Source: Narthecium ossifragum (Eukaryota; Streptophyta; Magnoliopsida; Dioscoreales; Nartheciaceae). Taken from it: a stretch of 64,000 bases of DNA. The stretch covers positions 14,897,297 through 14,961,296 of the forward strand of contig OY986966.1 of NCBI GenBank assembly GCA_963920575.1. The letters are read 5' to 3'. Each line of letters begins with the position of its first letter. The first letter of the stretch is position 1. Both the position numbers and the translations under genes were made by a program. Positions 32,401 to 43,000 of the stretch are shown one piece after another. The notes under the pieces were generated by a model. That model was not told the origin of the DNA. It saw nothing but the letters and a program-made list of their open reading frames with translations, and did not search any database.

Positions 32401-34266
32401 TCAAGTTCACCCATATCCCTGTCAAGGCAGAGAAGCCCGTCGGAAAGAAGAAGAATACAAAGTCAAAAGCGGCCATGCATCGTCCTCCGTTTCATGCTGG
32501 GGGCTCAAGCCATCCTTATTATGGAGTATCTCTCAAGACCAATTCGTTCGAGGCTCCATCATGGACAAGTCCAAACACAGAGGGGGTCCTTCAAGAGAAT
32601 GAATTTGATATCATTGCAGCAATGCCCGTTGGAATTCAAGATGGCGAGATGTCCACTTCCTCCAATACATCTTCAAATGTTCCGCCGAAAAGACGAAGGA
32701 AGAAAACCGCCGTCGAAGAACCTAAAAAATGCGTCATCGTCAATTTACCAAACCGTCCATGGACTAGAAGCGTCACCCGCTCCCTTGGCAGTAAAGACGT
32801 GGCTTCCGAGGCATCATATGAATGCCAATTTCCTACTCTCCCTGAGTCCTCGGTGAACGAATTGCCTACAAGCATATCCCCTTCACCTAAGCGCTACCAA
32901 GTGTTTGCTACCACAGTCGAAGAGTAGTTGGAGCAATTGAGGAACGCGCTACAACTAAAGGATGCCGAGATAGCCAGCCTCAGGGTTCAAGTACCTCCTG
33001 AAAATAATTCACATGCTGAAAATAATTCTCATGCGAATGTGTCACCCAATATGGTACCTCTTGACACTGTACAAAAATTAGACGCCGAGAGCGTGAGAGC
33101 CTTCCACATGCAAAACTAGTATGCCACAAGGCCGGGATACATGAAGCCATACCCTGCTGATATAGACCTGGTCCCATACCCAGCAAACTATCGACAGCCT
33201 CAATTCGCCAAGTTTAGCGGGAGTGGATCCCCGCATGAGCACATTGCTCATTTCCTAGCAGCCTGCCAGGACACGGCTCATAACGGTGCACTGTTACTAC
33301 GTCAGTTCGTCCAAACCCTCTCTGGACCGGCGTTTACTTGGTACAACAAGCTGCTTCCGGGATCCATCACCTCATGGGAACAGATGCAGGAGGCATTTCT
33401 TCAAAGGTTCTATAGTACCGAAAGAAGCGTGGGGATAACGGAGCTCACCCAAACTGAACAGAGTCCACACGAGAAGGCTGCCGGACTTCATCAACAGATG
33501 GAGGAACTTAAGCATCCACTGCCCGCAGCCCATCACGGAAGCAGAAGCTGTATGGATGTGTATGAACAACCTGCATCCGGAGATGGCACTCTACTTGCAA
33601 GGCGTTCGTCCGCTCTCCTTATATGAATTGGCCTCTAAGGCCACAGACATGGAAAACTACCTGCACCATATAGCCAGAAAAAATCATGCAACAGATGGAG
33701 TCCTAAATCGTGCCAAGAAAGATAAAGCTCCACCAAAGGGGAAGGCAGTACTGCAAACCTCCACAACACATGCGCCTAAACCAAAGGAGACTTACGTTCC
33801 CAGAGAACAATTTCGGTCCAGGGATGGCTCATCGGAACCAACACAGCTGCGGATGAAGACTCTTAAGGAGAGGATAGAAAAGGAGTACTCCTTCCCCCGA
33901 GAAGAGGTCTCTGACATCTTCAGGGGCTTGCTGGATATTGGACTTATAGAGCACCTGGAGCCACGACGCCCTGAAGAAGCAAATAAGGTGGACGAACCTA
34001 AGTATTACCACTACCATGGAATACTGGGACACACCCTCCAAGACTGCTTCGTCCTCAAGGACAAGATCCAGAAGCTGATCGACGAAGGAATCATGGACGC
34101 TGGGCTCCTGAAGGAGCTTCAAAAAGAGAAAAGGACAGAGTCGACACACATGATCACAACTGTGGCCGGATCTGGATCCTTACACGAAGAGTACACACTC
34201 TCGACACTTGCTCTTAGGGAAACTGGGCGTGTCCCTCAAATACTTCCTCCAAGTGACATTGAGAAT
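32401..34266 (+). pseudogene. gag: E2 gag, broken
   Basis: It is homologous to E1 gag from GSSHPYYG onward. Motifs: coiled coil after 32,928 (LEQLRNALQLKDAEIASLR), gag core (HEHIAHFLAACQDTAHNGAL, FTWYNKLLPGSI), and the His/Cys segment YYHYHGILGHTLQDCFVLKD near 34,000-34,060. Breaks: TAG at 32,925 (GAG in E1), TAG at 33,117 (CAG in E1), a frameshift at about 33,480, and TGA at 34,267 (CGA in E1). Particle formation is not possible from this copy. Confidence 0.8.
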
Positions 34267-34272
34267 TGATAT

Positions 34273-35303
34273 ATGTCTATTTCTCCCCCTGAGAAATACG
34301 TGGCTCCTGTCCAGGTGTCCGTCGAGCGAAGCCCTTGGTCTACCTTGGGAGAACTGTGCCCCCCTGACTCGGATGATGAAGAGTCCTGGTCTGACATGGA
34401 GCCGAGTTATGATCACTTCTGGAATACCTACTTCAGCAAGAGACAGAAGAAGAAACAAGCCTTCAACCAAAGGATTAAGGCCGCCAGATATAACCCTCCA
34501 AGACCTCCGCTTCCCCGAGATTGGCAGCCGAGGCCGAAGCGGCATAGATCTCCGAAGTACAAGATCTTGACAAAGGTGATGAATCGTGAAGAGATAGAAG
34601 GGTTCATTCATCAAGTCTCCACGGATCTCCGAGCTAGGAAGCCGCATGTGCTGCAAAATAATGTCCCTTGGGACAGCGAGGATTACTCTTGCTTTACCAT
34701 AGGAGTTTTGGAAGATGATGACGAATCCCTCTGCTTCCCAAAAGAGGAGAAGGCCGAAGTCCACGAGATCGTCACCCACTCCGAGCTCCGACTTCCAGAT
34801 TCCCAACCTTCACGCCCAAGAGGAAGGGACCAAGAACCGCAACAAGCAATGCATGATGTAAACTCGAATGAGTCTGTCAAGTACAATGTTGTTTTTCATT
34901 TAAAGAAAATACCTACATTGCTTAGTGTGTACGATGCCTTGTGTCTCTCACATGATTTTCGTAGGTCTCTTATAACTGCATTATCTTTTCCTGACGACTA
35001 CCGGGCAGAAGTCCCCCAAACTAATGCCCATGTAGCTGAAAGTTTAAACATAGAATTTTCCGATGATGACCTATTACTCGGGGCAAAACCCCATAATAGG
35101 CCGTTATTAATCACCGGTGATATCAATAACGTTCCTACGTCACGGGTAATGTTAGACTGCGGGTCGGCCATTAATCTTCTGCCACTCAAAACGCTTCGTG
35201 ACTTAGGGATATGATATCGATGACTTGAGATCAAGTAACATAATAGTCCAAGGCTTCAACCAAGCCGGACAACATGTGCTAGGTTCTATACATCTAGCAC
35301 TAA
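34273..35303 (+). pseudogene. E2 gag-protease linker and protease
   Basis: The open frame runs from 34,273 to 35,214. The N-part is a Pro/Arg-rich linker (FSKRQKKKQAFNQRIKAARY). The protease core DCGSAINLLP near 35,155-35,185 keeps the Gly that E1 has lost. A 1-bp insertion near 35,206 shifts the frame right after LRDLG. Homology to E1 then continues to SIHLALK (35,303), where it stops at the RT deletion. Confidence 0.75.
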
Positions 35304-35362
35304 AGGCTTCAACCAAGCCGGATAACATAATAGTTCAAGGCTTCAACCAAGCCGGACAACAT
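35304..35362. repeat. 59-bp templated filler at the RT-deletion junction
   Basis: GGCTTCAACCAAGCCGGA occurs at about 35,253 (original) and twice more in the filler, the second time with the preceding TAACATAATAGTTCAA. The filler copies 35,237-35,277 with two changes. Directly after it begins the RNase H region. Confidence 0.8.
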
Positions 35363-37262
35363 GCTACTATCTCAGTTTGACATAATGTATATCCCACAAA
35401 AGGCTGTCAAAGGGAAAGCCATGGCGGATTTTCTCGCCGCTCACCCGGTGCCAAGCAATACGACTGTAGAAGATGACTTACCAGATGAAGAGGTATTCGT
35501 CACCGACATTCGACCACCCTGGGAAATGTACTTTGAAGGAGCGTGCAGACATTCAGGAGCGGGGGCAGGAATATTTTTTGTCACTCCGATGCAAGCGCTT
35601 GCACTAACTTCAGCGTCTTCCAACAACATGGCAGATTACGAAGCCCTCGTTATCGGATTAGAGATAGCACTGGAAATGGGGATGGACCCACTCAACGCTT
35701 ACAGAGACTCTCAACTCATCATAAATCAACTCCTCGGCACCTATGCAATCAAGAAAGAAGAATTAATTCCTTATTTTATCATAGCCAAAGAGCTCATTGA
35801 TTGCTTCAAGGAGTTGAAGATTCAACATATCCCGCGATCCCAAAACCAAAAGGCAGATGCTCTTGCCGGTTTAGCCGCAACCATGGTCCTCTCGCCCTCA
35901 GGAGCATTAGAAGTAAGAGTTGAAGAAAGGCGAGTCCTCACTCCCCTACTTGAAGAAGTTCGAAACAGATATATACCAACTTTCGTCAATGTCGTGTCCA
36001 CATCAGAAATACAAACAACTGACTGGAGAGGCCCCTTCCTTGATTATCTCATGTTCGGGATACTCCCTACCAATCCCCAAGAGAGGTTGAGGCTAAGAAG
36101 AAGGGTGACGAAATACACTTGTGTCAATGACGCATTATACCGGAGGTCGTACGACGGACTCTTACTCCGATGCCTTTCTAATGACGAAGCGGCGTCAGCC
36201 CTCCAAGAAGTCCACTCGGGCATATGCGGAGCACATCAGTCGGGTCCCAAATTGTATCACCAGCTAAAGCATGTGGGATACTACTGGCCTTCAATGGTGC
36301 GCGACTCCATCGAATATGTTAAAAAATGTCATGTCTGCCAAATTCATGCAGACTTCATACATCAACCTCTGGAGCCACTTCATCCTACGAGCATCTCCTG
36401 GCCCTTTGAAGCATGGGGGGTAGACATCGTAGGCCCCATCCAGCCATCTTCGTCGAGAGGTCACTCATACATCCTTACGGCGACAGACTACTTCTCCAAA
36501 TGGGCGGAAGTTGTTCCTTTAAAAAATACGATGGGGGAGACAGTAGTACAGTTCATCAAGATGCACATTATCTACCGATTTGGGATCCCTGCAAAAATTA
36601 CCTCAGACAACGGCACACCCTTCAAAAACAGAAACATGGAGGGATTATGCGCCAAGTACAAAATTAAGCACCGCTTCTCATCGGCATATAACGCCGCGGC
36701 CAACGGACAGGCAGAAGCGTTTAACAAGATCCTCTGCAAACTCCTGAAGAAAGTAGTTCATAAAGACAAGAAAGAATGGCACGAGAAGCTGATGGAGAAT
36801 CTCTGGACGTACCGTACCACAATGAAAACTCCGACGGGGCCAACCCCTTATTCGCTTGTCTTTGGGGGAGAAGTAGTCCTTCCTCTCGAAATCCAGGTCC
36901 CTTCCCTCAGAGTCGCTGTACATGAAGGCTTGACGGAAGACCATGCTGCAAAATTAAGGCTCGACGAGCTCGATAGCCTAGAAGAAAGGCGCATGGAGGC
37001 CCATCAAAATCTAGAAATGTACCAAGCCAGAGTTTCCAGAGCCTTTGACAAGAAAGTGAAGCGCCGCTCGCTCAAAGTCGGAGACCTTGTCCTCGCCGTA
37101 GTTCGACCCATGGTCGTCACCAGAAGAACCCAAGGGAAATTTGATCCTAAATGGGAAGGACCTTTCATAGTTCAAGAGGTTTATACTAATGGAGCTTATA
37201 AAATCATTTCCCCAGATGGTGAATATACCCCACCTCCGTTGAATGGCAAGCTTCTCAAATGA
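35363..37262 (+). CDS. pol: E2 RNase H-integrase frame (RT missing)
   Basis: A 633-codon open frame (nominal ATG at 35,361 is created by the filler). RNase H: residues about 54-175 with MYFEGACRHSGAGAGI (family consensus Asp at the first position is Glu here), DSQLIINQ and NQKADALAGL. Integrase: zinc-binding H285, H292, C323, C326; catalytic D355 (WGVDIVGP), D416 (SDNGTPF) and E452 (GQAEAFN), giving the classic D-35-E spacing; C-terminal domain to PPPLNGKLLK and TGA at 37,260. Integrase inserts element DNA. All catalytic integrase residues are present, but without RT and with no evident start codon of its own it could serve only through fusion or in trans, if at all. Confidence 0.85.
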
Positions 37263-37900
37263 TATTACTCCTAAACATGTACGCTCCGAGCTTCAAGAGC
37301 CTAAACTATAGCCTGAATAAAGTACTCCGCACTTTGCGAGTTCCCATCCAAATATGAGTATAGACTTTACATAAATAATGCTCGTAATTGTATACTCAAA
37401 TTTTCCTTCTCAAAAAAAAAAAAAAAAAAAAAGAGGAGAAAGAAAAAGAAAAATGGAGAGCATCATACACATACATGGTACGGGTGGCTTGCATAAACAT
37501 GGGAAATGCCTATGCGTATGTAGGTCCGTAAGCATATCTTATGGTCCCTTTTTGCACGTAGAGCATGAGATCCATTTATACATACATGGGCAAAAGGCAA
37601 GCATGCACCTTTGTCTATGTGTAGATAGCCTGGGAAGGTGCTTACGCATATATGGGCAAGCAAACAGGAAAATACATGTTTGTTTTGATCACATTCCGGA
37701 AAAAAAATGACAAGAAAACATTCTTGTCTCTTTCGATCACATTCCGGGAAAATGAAATCAAAAGCGTGGGTTTCAAGAACTTCCCGATATATACCATAAA
37801 TCCAACTCATAAGCGTGAACCATGCACAAATTGTGTTCGAAAGTAAAAGTTTGGCACATCCAACATTGATACTAATAAGAGAGGGAACAAAATAAATGCA
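37263..37900. other. E2 spacer between pol and antisense ORF
   Basis: Non-coding and similar to 47-664. It contains a poly-A tract near 37,413-37,432 that is longer than in E0, and direct repeats of a GATCACATTCCGG block. Confidence 0.7.
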
Positions 37901-39389
37901 TCATGGATTCTGGGATCTCCATGGGTTCAAAGCATCATAAATTCTACCTAATTCGGCCTGAAGCTCGTACGCCTTACTCATCGCCAGAATAATGTCTCGA
38001 GAAGCTGACACCTCCTGGTGCTTCCACTCCTTCCCTTCAATTGTAGATGTCAAAGCGGCTTTCCTCTCCTCAAGAGTGGTACTCTCCTCCGTCATATGCT
38101 TCATGGCATGCTCTTCCACTTGCAATTGAACTCTGAGACCGCCCACCAGTTCCCCTGAAGTCGCTGTCGTTCAAGAGCTCGTAGGAGATTTCCTGTGACG
38201 ACCACTCTCTCGGACTTGGCTGCCTCAGCTTTCTCAAGATATATGAATGCATTAGCGTCATGCGCCTGTAATAAATCCTTTTCCTGGTGAAGCTCCGTAT
38301 CACATGAAGTTATTTGTGACAGAAGTAATTACAAGACATTTCTTAGAGAAGATGAGCCGAACTCCTGACTAGGCAATTCCGCAAGCAGGCGAACTCCTGA
38401 CTAGGCAATTCCGCAACCAGGCGATTGATGCGTTGCTCTAGCCCCTTAGAGTCTTGAGACACGGCCGGGTCGGGTAGATAAAGTGACACCAGTCGCTTTT
38501 CAAGCTCCGCGTAGAAACTGACGACATGTTCATCCAAAGTAGCAAACTTGGACGAAACAGCTGGCACGGAAGAAGCATCAACACCCACGCCGTCCAAAGC
38601 AGTCATGACTTCATCAAGAACGGGAGTGCCCACGGTCTCCCCGGGGATCACCACATGGGACGCGCCAAGTATTGTGTCACTGTAAGGAGCAATATCTTCA
38701 TTCGTCGCTTCTTCAATAAAAACGTCTTTAGATTCAAGAACAGTATCTACAAAAGCAAGCATGGAATGTGCGCCGCATGCTTCGAAGCCAATGGGGACCG
38801 TCGTTTCTTCAATAGCAGCATCATCAGTCACCGCCTCTTCAAAGGCAACATCCCGAGGAGCTGTTTCTTTAGCAGCACCATCTTCATGCCCAAACACGTC
38901 ACCAGTTGGAGTCACCAGTTCGTCCTCAACCTCAACATTAGTCTCTCTGGAAGCAAGCATTTGAGGAGAATCATACACCATCTTATCATCGGCAGCAACA
39001 ATCTCTTCATCGAAATCTCCGACTTCGTCTTCAAATCGAAGTATTCTTGCGGCAGTCTTGACCGGAGCAGGGGAAATACCTTCGAGAGCGCCTATCACCT
39101 CCGTCGCAGCAAGATCCACTGGGGGACCTATGTGAAACCCCTGGGCGACATCAACCTTGCGTCGCTTTCTTTTGGCACCTTTAGAAAACCCTTCGGCTGG
39201 GAGAGCGATGAGCAGTTGCTCTTTCAAAGAAGCTGGCTGGTCCAAGGGAGAACCATTAATCGGAGTCAAGACCCTTCGCGCCGGCCGACTTGGAGAAGGA
39301 TCATTGCCGGGATGGGAGTCCTTTCGCTTCTTGGTTGTTTGACGAGGATTATCAGACTTCTTTCGGGAGGAAAGCTTGCTGGCGGCACT
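37901..39389 (-). pseudogene. Antisense extra ORF of Tat E2, mostly intact
   Basis: Reading on minus, the frame is open from a 3'-splice-site-like TTTGATTTCTTTTGGTTTCAG (exon start 39,389) to 38,343: Ser/Lys-rich start, basic NLS-like KRKRRKV, then a long acidic Glu/Asp/Ala/Val-rich middle. In the same phase, a stop lies only 33 nt upstream of the AG, which favours a real exon boundary. A 32-bp tandem duplication (38,359-38,422) throws the end of this frame off. The following coiled-coil exon or segment (38,300-37,901, LEERKAALTSTIEGKE) has a 1-bp loss near 38,150. E0 lacks both of these lesions but has others, so the family probably encoded one protein with an NLS and a C-terminal coiled coil. 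Function unknown. Confidence 0.6.
38359..38422. repeat. 32-bp tandem duplication in the antisense ORF
   Basis: GAACTCCTGACTAGGCAATT starts at 38,359 and again at 38,391. E0 has one copy, so it is an E2-specific, frame-breaking duplication. Confidence 0.9.
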
Positions 39390-39591
39390 CTGAAACCAAA
39401 AGAAATCAAAGATACGAGATCAAGAGAGCCCAAGAGAAATGCAAGAAGAAAAAAAAAATCAAACTTAGAAGAAAGTGGGGAGCAACAAGCGACTTCCCCC
39501 ACCTCTGTTTTTTTCCTCTCTCTTATCATTCTTCCCATTGTCGTCTCCTGTTGTTCCTCTCCACCGTTCCTACATACCTATCAGCGAACCC

Positions 39592-39886
39592 AGGAACAGA
39601 ACATAAAAAAAAAAATCAAAAGAAAGTGTATGCTTGGCACAACGAAGAAGAAGAAGGGCATGCAAGCAAGTATATAAAGTCAGCAACATCACGGTTATTT
39701 GGCAGATTAAGATCGAACAATACCACCATTGCTTGGCAAAAAAATTTTACGCAAGCACTATGGTTGCTCGGTGAACCCATGAACAGAGCATAAAAAAAAG
39801 AATCAAAAGAGAGTGTATGCTTGGCACAACGGAGAAGAAGAAGAGCATGCAAGCCAATATATAGAGTCGGCAACATCACAGTTAGT
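39592..39886. repeat. 187-bp tandem repeat running into the assembly gap
   Basis: TGCTTGGCAC at 39,631 recurs at 39,818 with the surrounding text (GAACA..., AATCAAAAGA.AGTGTA, GAAGAAGAAG, CATGCAAGC, TATATA, CAACATCAC.GTTA). Each unit carries the minus-strand TATA-like word. E0 has a single unit (2,297-2,410). The gap begins inside the second or a later unit. Confidence 0.8.
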
Positions 39887-40086
39887 NNNNNNNNNNNNNN
39901 NNNNNNNNNNNNNNNNNNNNNNNNNNNNNNNNNNNNNNNNNNNNNNNNNNNNNNNNNNNNNNNNNNNNNNNNNNNNNNNNNNNNNNNNNNNNNNNNNNNN
40001 NNNNNNNNNNNNNNNNNNNNNNNNNNNNNNNNNNNNNNNNNNNNNNNNNNNNNNNNNNNNNNNNNNNNNNNNNNNNNNNNNNNNNN
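39887..40086. other. Assembly gap, exactly 200 N
   Basis: A run of 200 N. The exact round size suggests a fixed placeholder, not a measured distance. Any translated product spanning it is not real. Confidence 0.95.
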
Positions 40087-40109
40087 TGGTTGCTTGCGAC
40101 AGCACACCA

Positions 40110-42557
40110 GGGGTCGGCTTTGGAGACGAGCTGCACTGGATGCTCTAAAAGGTAGTGCCGGAGCTTTTGGGTGGCAAACACCAGGGATAGACACACCTTC
40201 TCCATCTCCGAATAACTGTGCTCGGCTCCGACCAAAGTTCTACTAAGGTAGTAGAGAGCTCTCTCCTTGCCTTCGTCATCATGTTGTGCAAGTAAAGCTC
40301 CTAATGACCCGGGCAAAGTTACCGTATAGAGGATCAAGGGCTTTCCTTTGACGGGAGAGGCGAGAATCGGTGGGTTGATGAGATATTCTTTTATACTTTG
40401 GAAGGGGTTTTGCCAAGCTTCATCCCATTCCAAGGGTGTCCCTTTCTTCATAAGGTGGGAAAATGGTTGGCAACGGCCTGACAGATTGGAGATGAATCTG
40501 CATATATAGGCCAGCCGACCTTGAAGACCCTTAAGTTCGCGAAGATTCCGGGGCGGAGGCATCTCTAGAATCTCTTTAACTTTGGCAGGATCAACTTCAA
40601 TTCCTCGTTTGCGAACCACAAACCCAAGGAGTTTGCCAGAGGTAACCCCAAATGCACATTTCATGGGTTTCATCTTCAAGTTGTGGCATCTGAGCCTCTT
40701 AGAGACTTTAGTCAGATGTTCGAAATGCTCTTGTCTGTGTTTTATTTTCACCACCAAGTCATCGACGTAGCACTCCACAATATCATGAAGTAAATCGTGG
40801 AAGATGACCGTCATGGCTCTTTGGTAAGTGGCCCCGGCATTTTTTAACCCAAAAGGCAGTACTGTGTAGGAGAAAATGCCTTTCGGTGTGCGAAAAGCAG
40901 TGAGCTCTTCATCTTCGGGAGCCATATTTATCTGATTGTATCCCGAATACCCATCCATGAAGGACAGAATCTCATGGCCGGTAGTGGCGTCGACTATGAG
41001 TTCAGTTATGGGTAACGGAAAATCATCTTTTGGACAAGCTTTGTTTAGATCTCGGAAATCTATACAAAGCCTAAGTTGCCCATTCTTCTTTTTCACAGGA
41101 ACAATATTTACGAGCCACTTTGGATATTGGACCTCTCGAATAAAGCCCGCCTTCATGAGTTTGTCGACCTCGGCGATGATTTTTGGAATCAACTCGGGTC
41201 GAAAGCGCCTTTGAGATTGCTTGATAGGGCGGACATCTTTTGCTATGGAGATATGGTGGACAGCCACATCGACATCCAAGCCTAGCATTTCTTTATAGCT
41301 CCAAGCGAACACGTCCCGGTTTTCACGAAGGAAAAGAACAAACTGGTTCTTCTCGTCCGACGTCATATGTGAGCTAATAAAGGTGGGACGATGATCATCG
41401 TTTGCCCCTAGATTAATTTCTTCTAGTTCCTCAATGGTTGCTTGACGACCGTCTTCGAGCTGTAGCGGCGCTTCTTGAAGATCTACGAACTCAGTAGAAG
41501 TGGTGCATACTTGGAACTCGTATCCGAGTCCTGCTCTGTAAAATATTAAGTTTTCGCCGTAGAGAATGGCTTTTCTTTGTGCTTCTGTAAGAATGTCTTC
41601 AAAGGGTTGTCTTTTGCCTCGGCCTTCGCATAAGCCTTCGCCCGAGTTTATATCATATCCCATTTGAGAGATAATATGCAATGGTTTTGGGTCATAAAAC
41701 TGTATGGGGAGGATTGTGTTTGCGGCATTTGGATCCGACACAATCGGAGAAACTTGTACGAACTTGATGTGTTGCTTGTATTCCGCTCCCTCTTCAAGTT
41801 CGTCACCCAATTCTTGATCCAGCTGACCTTTCACTTTAGTTGGTGGAGGTTTGATTTGTGAAGGAAGGATCTTTGGGAGTGGTACTGGAAATTCGTGAAG
41901 AAGGGACTTAGAAAGCCTTTCTTCGACAATGGTGAATATTGGGTCTCCGGGTCTCCTTTGAGTGCTTGGCACATAGCAGTACATCTTTTTCTTATGAGGA
42001 GGCTTCTTCCCTTGTTGGACTTCTGTGGTGAATCTTTCCATGAAGCCCATGTCTGCCGGAGGTGTGGAGTTTGGCTTCTTCGGCTTCAGCGACGGTTCTA
42101 GGTAGAACTTGGCATCTGCGAAGAATACTTCTCCCGGGGTGAACGGCTTTGTGTTTGCGAACACCCTTTTAACATCGCCTTCTGGAGTTTGGTATTTGAA
42201 ACATTGGTGTAGCGTTGAAGGAACGACCTTATACTCATGGAGCCAAGGTCTTCCTAGCAACGCGTTATAAGAAGTTTGAGCGTCGATAACATAGAAGACG
42301 ACACTCGTGGCCAACTCCTGGAATTTTAGTGTTAGATGTATGGATCCTAACACGTGTTGTCCTGCTTGGTTAAAGCCTTGGACCACTATGTTACTCGATG
42401 TTAGATCGTTGATATCGTACCCTAAGTCATGGAGTGTTTTGAGTGGCAGTAAGTTAATAGCTGATCTACAATCTAACATAACTCGTGACGTGAGTATGTC
42501 ATCGATATCACCAGTCATTAGCAGGGGTCTATTGTGGGGTTTCGTACTGAGTAACAA
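40110..42557 (-). pseudogene. pol: Copy B of E1 protease-RT-partial RNase H
   Basis: Identical to 12,059-14,506: protease core DCRSA, G-patch-like segment, YVDD of RT, RNase H start. The 23 bases before it (40,087-40,109) are the end of LTR X. Apparent extension of the frame into the N run is an artefact. Confidence 0.85.
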
Positions 42558-42967
42558 GTCATTGTCGGAGAACTGTATCCTTCTCCCGGGACGCTAGTTT
42601 GGAGGATATCTGCCCGGTAGTCGTCATGAAAAGTTAGTGTAGTTATAAGAGATTTTCGAAGATCATGAGACAGACACAAAGCATCGTACACACTAAGCAA
42701 TGCAGGTACTTTCTTTAAGTGAGACATTACATTGTACTTGACAGACTCATTTGGGTTTACATTATTTTGCACTGCTTGGTGTGGTTCTTGGTCCCTTCCT
42801 CTTGGCTGTGAATGTTGGGAATCTGGAAGTCGGAGCCCGGAGCGGGTGATGATTTCGTGGACTTCGGCCTTTTTTTCTTCTGGGAAGCAGAGGGACTCAT
42901 CGTCATCTCCGAAGACTCCGATGGTGCAACATGAGTAGTTGTCCCAAGAGACGCCATTTTTTGGCAC
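42518..42967 (-). pseudogene. Copy B of E1 gag-protease linker
   Basis: Identical to 14,467-14,916, with the same frameshift before the protease frame. Confidence 0.65.
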
Positions 42968-43000
42968 ATTTGGTTTTCTGGTTTGAAGGTCTGTTGAGAC

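Larger units (their letters stand above)
32401..39886 (+). mobile_element. Tat-type Ty3/gypsy element E2, 5' truncated, RT deleted
   Basis: Order on plus: gag (starting within its N-terminal third), protease, a filler-marked deletion that removes RT, RNase H, integrase, spacer, antisense ORF, then a tandemly repeated segment reaching the assembly gap. No LTR or primer site is visible. It is the same family as E1 (gag and protease similar) and E0 (3' end similar). Confidence 0.8.

Noticed and set aside
12036..39886. True tandem segmental duplication of about 28 kb
   Set aside because: Not excluded, but ranked below an unmerged contig overlap because the repeat starts exactly at the N run and the copies differ only at a hairpin.
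39882..42557. 891-residue frame running through the N gap
   Set aside because: The last part is translation of N. The real sequence is the copy of 12,059-14,506.
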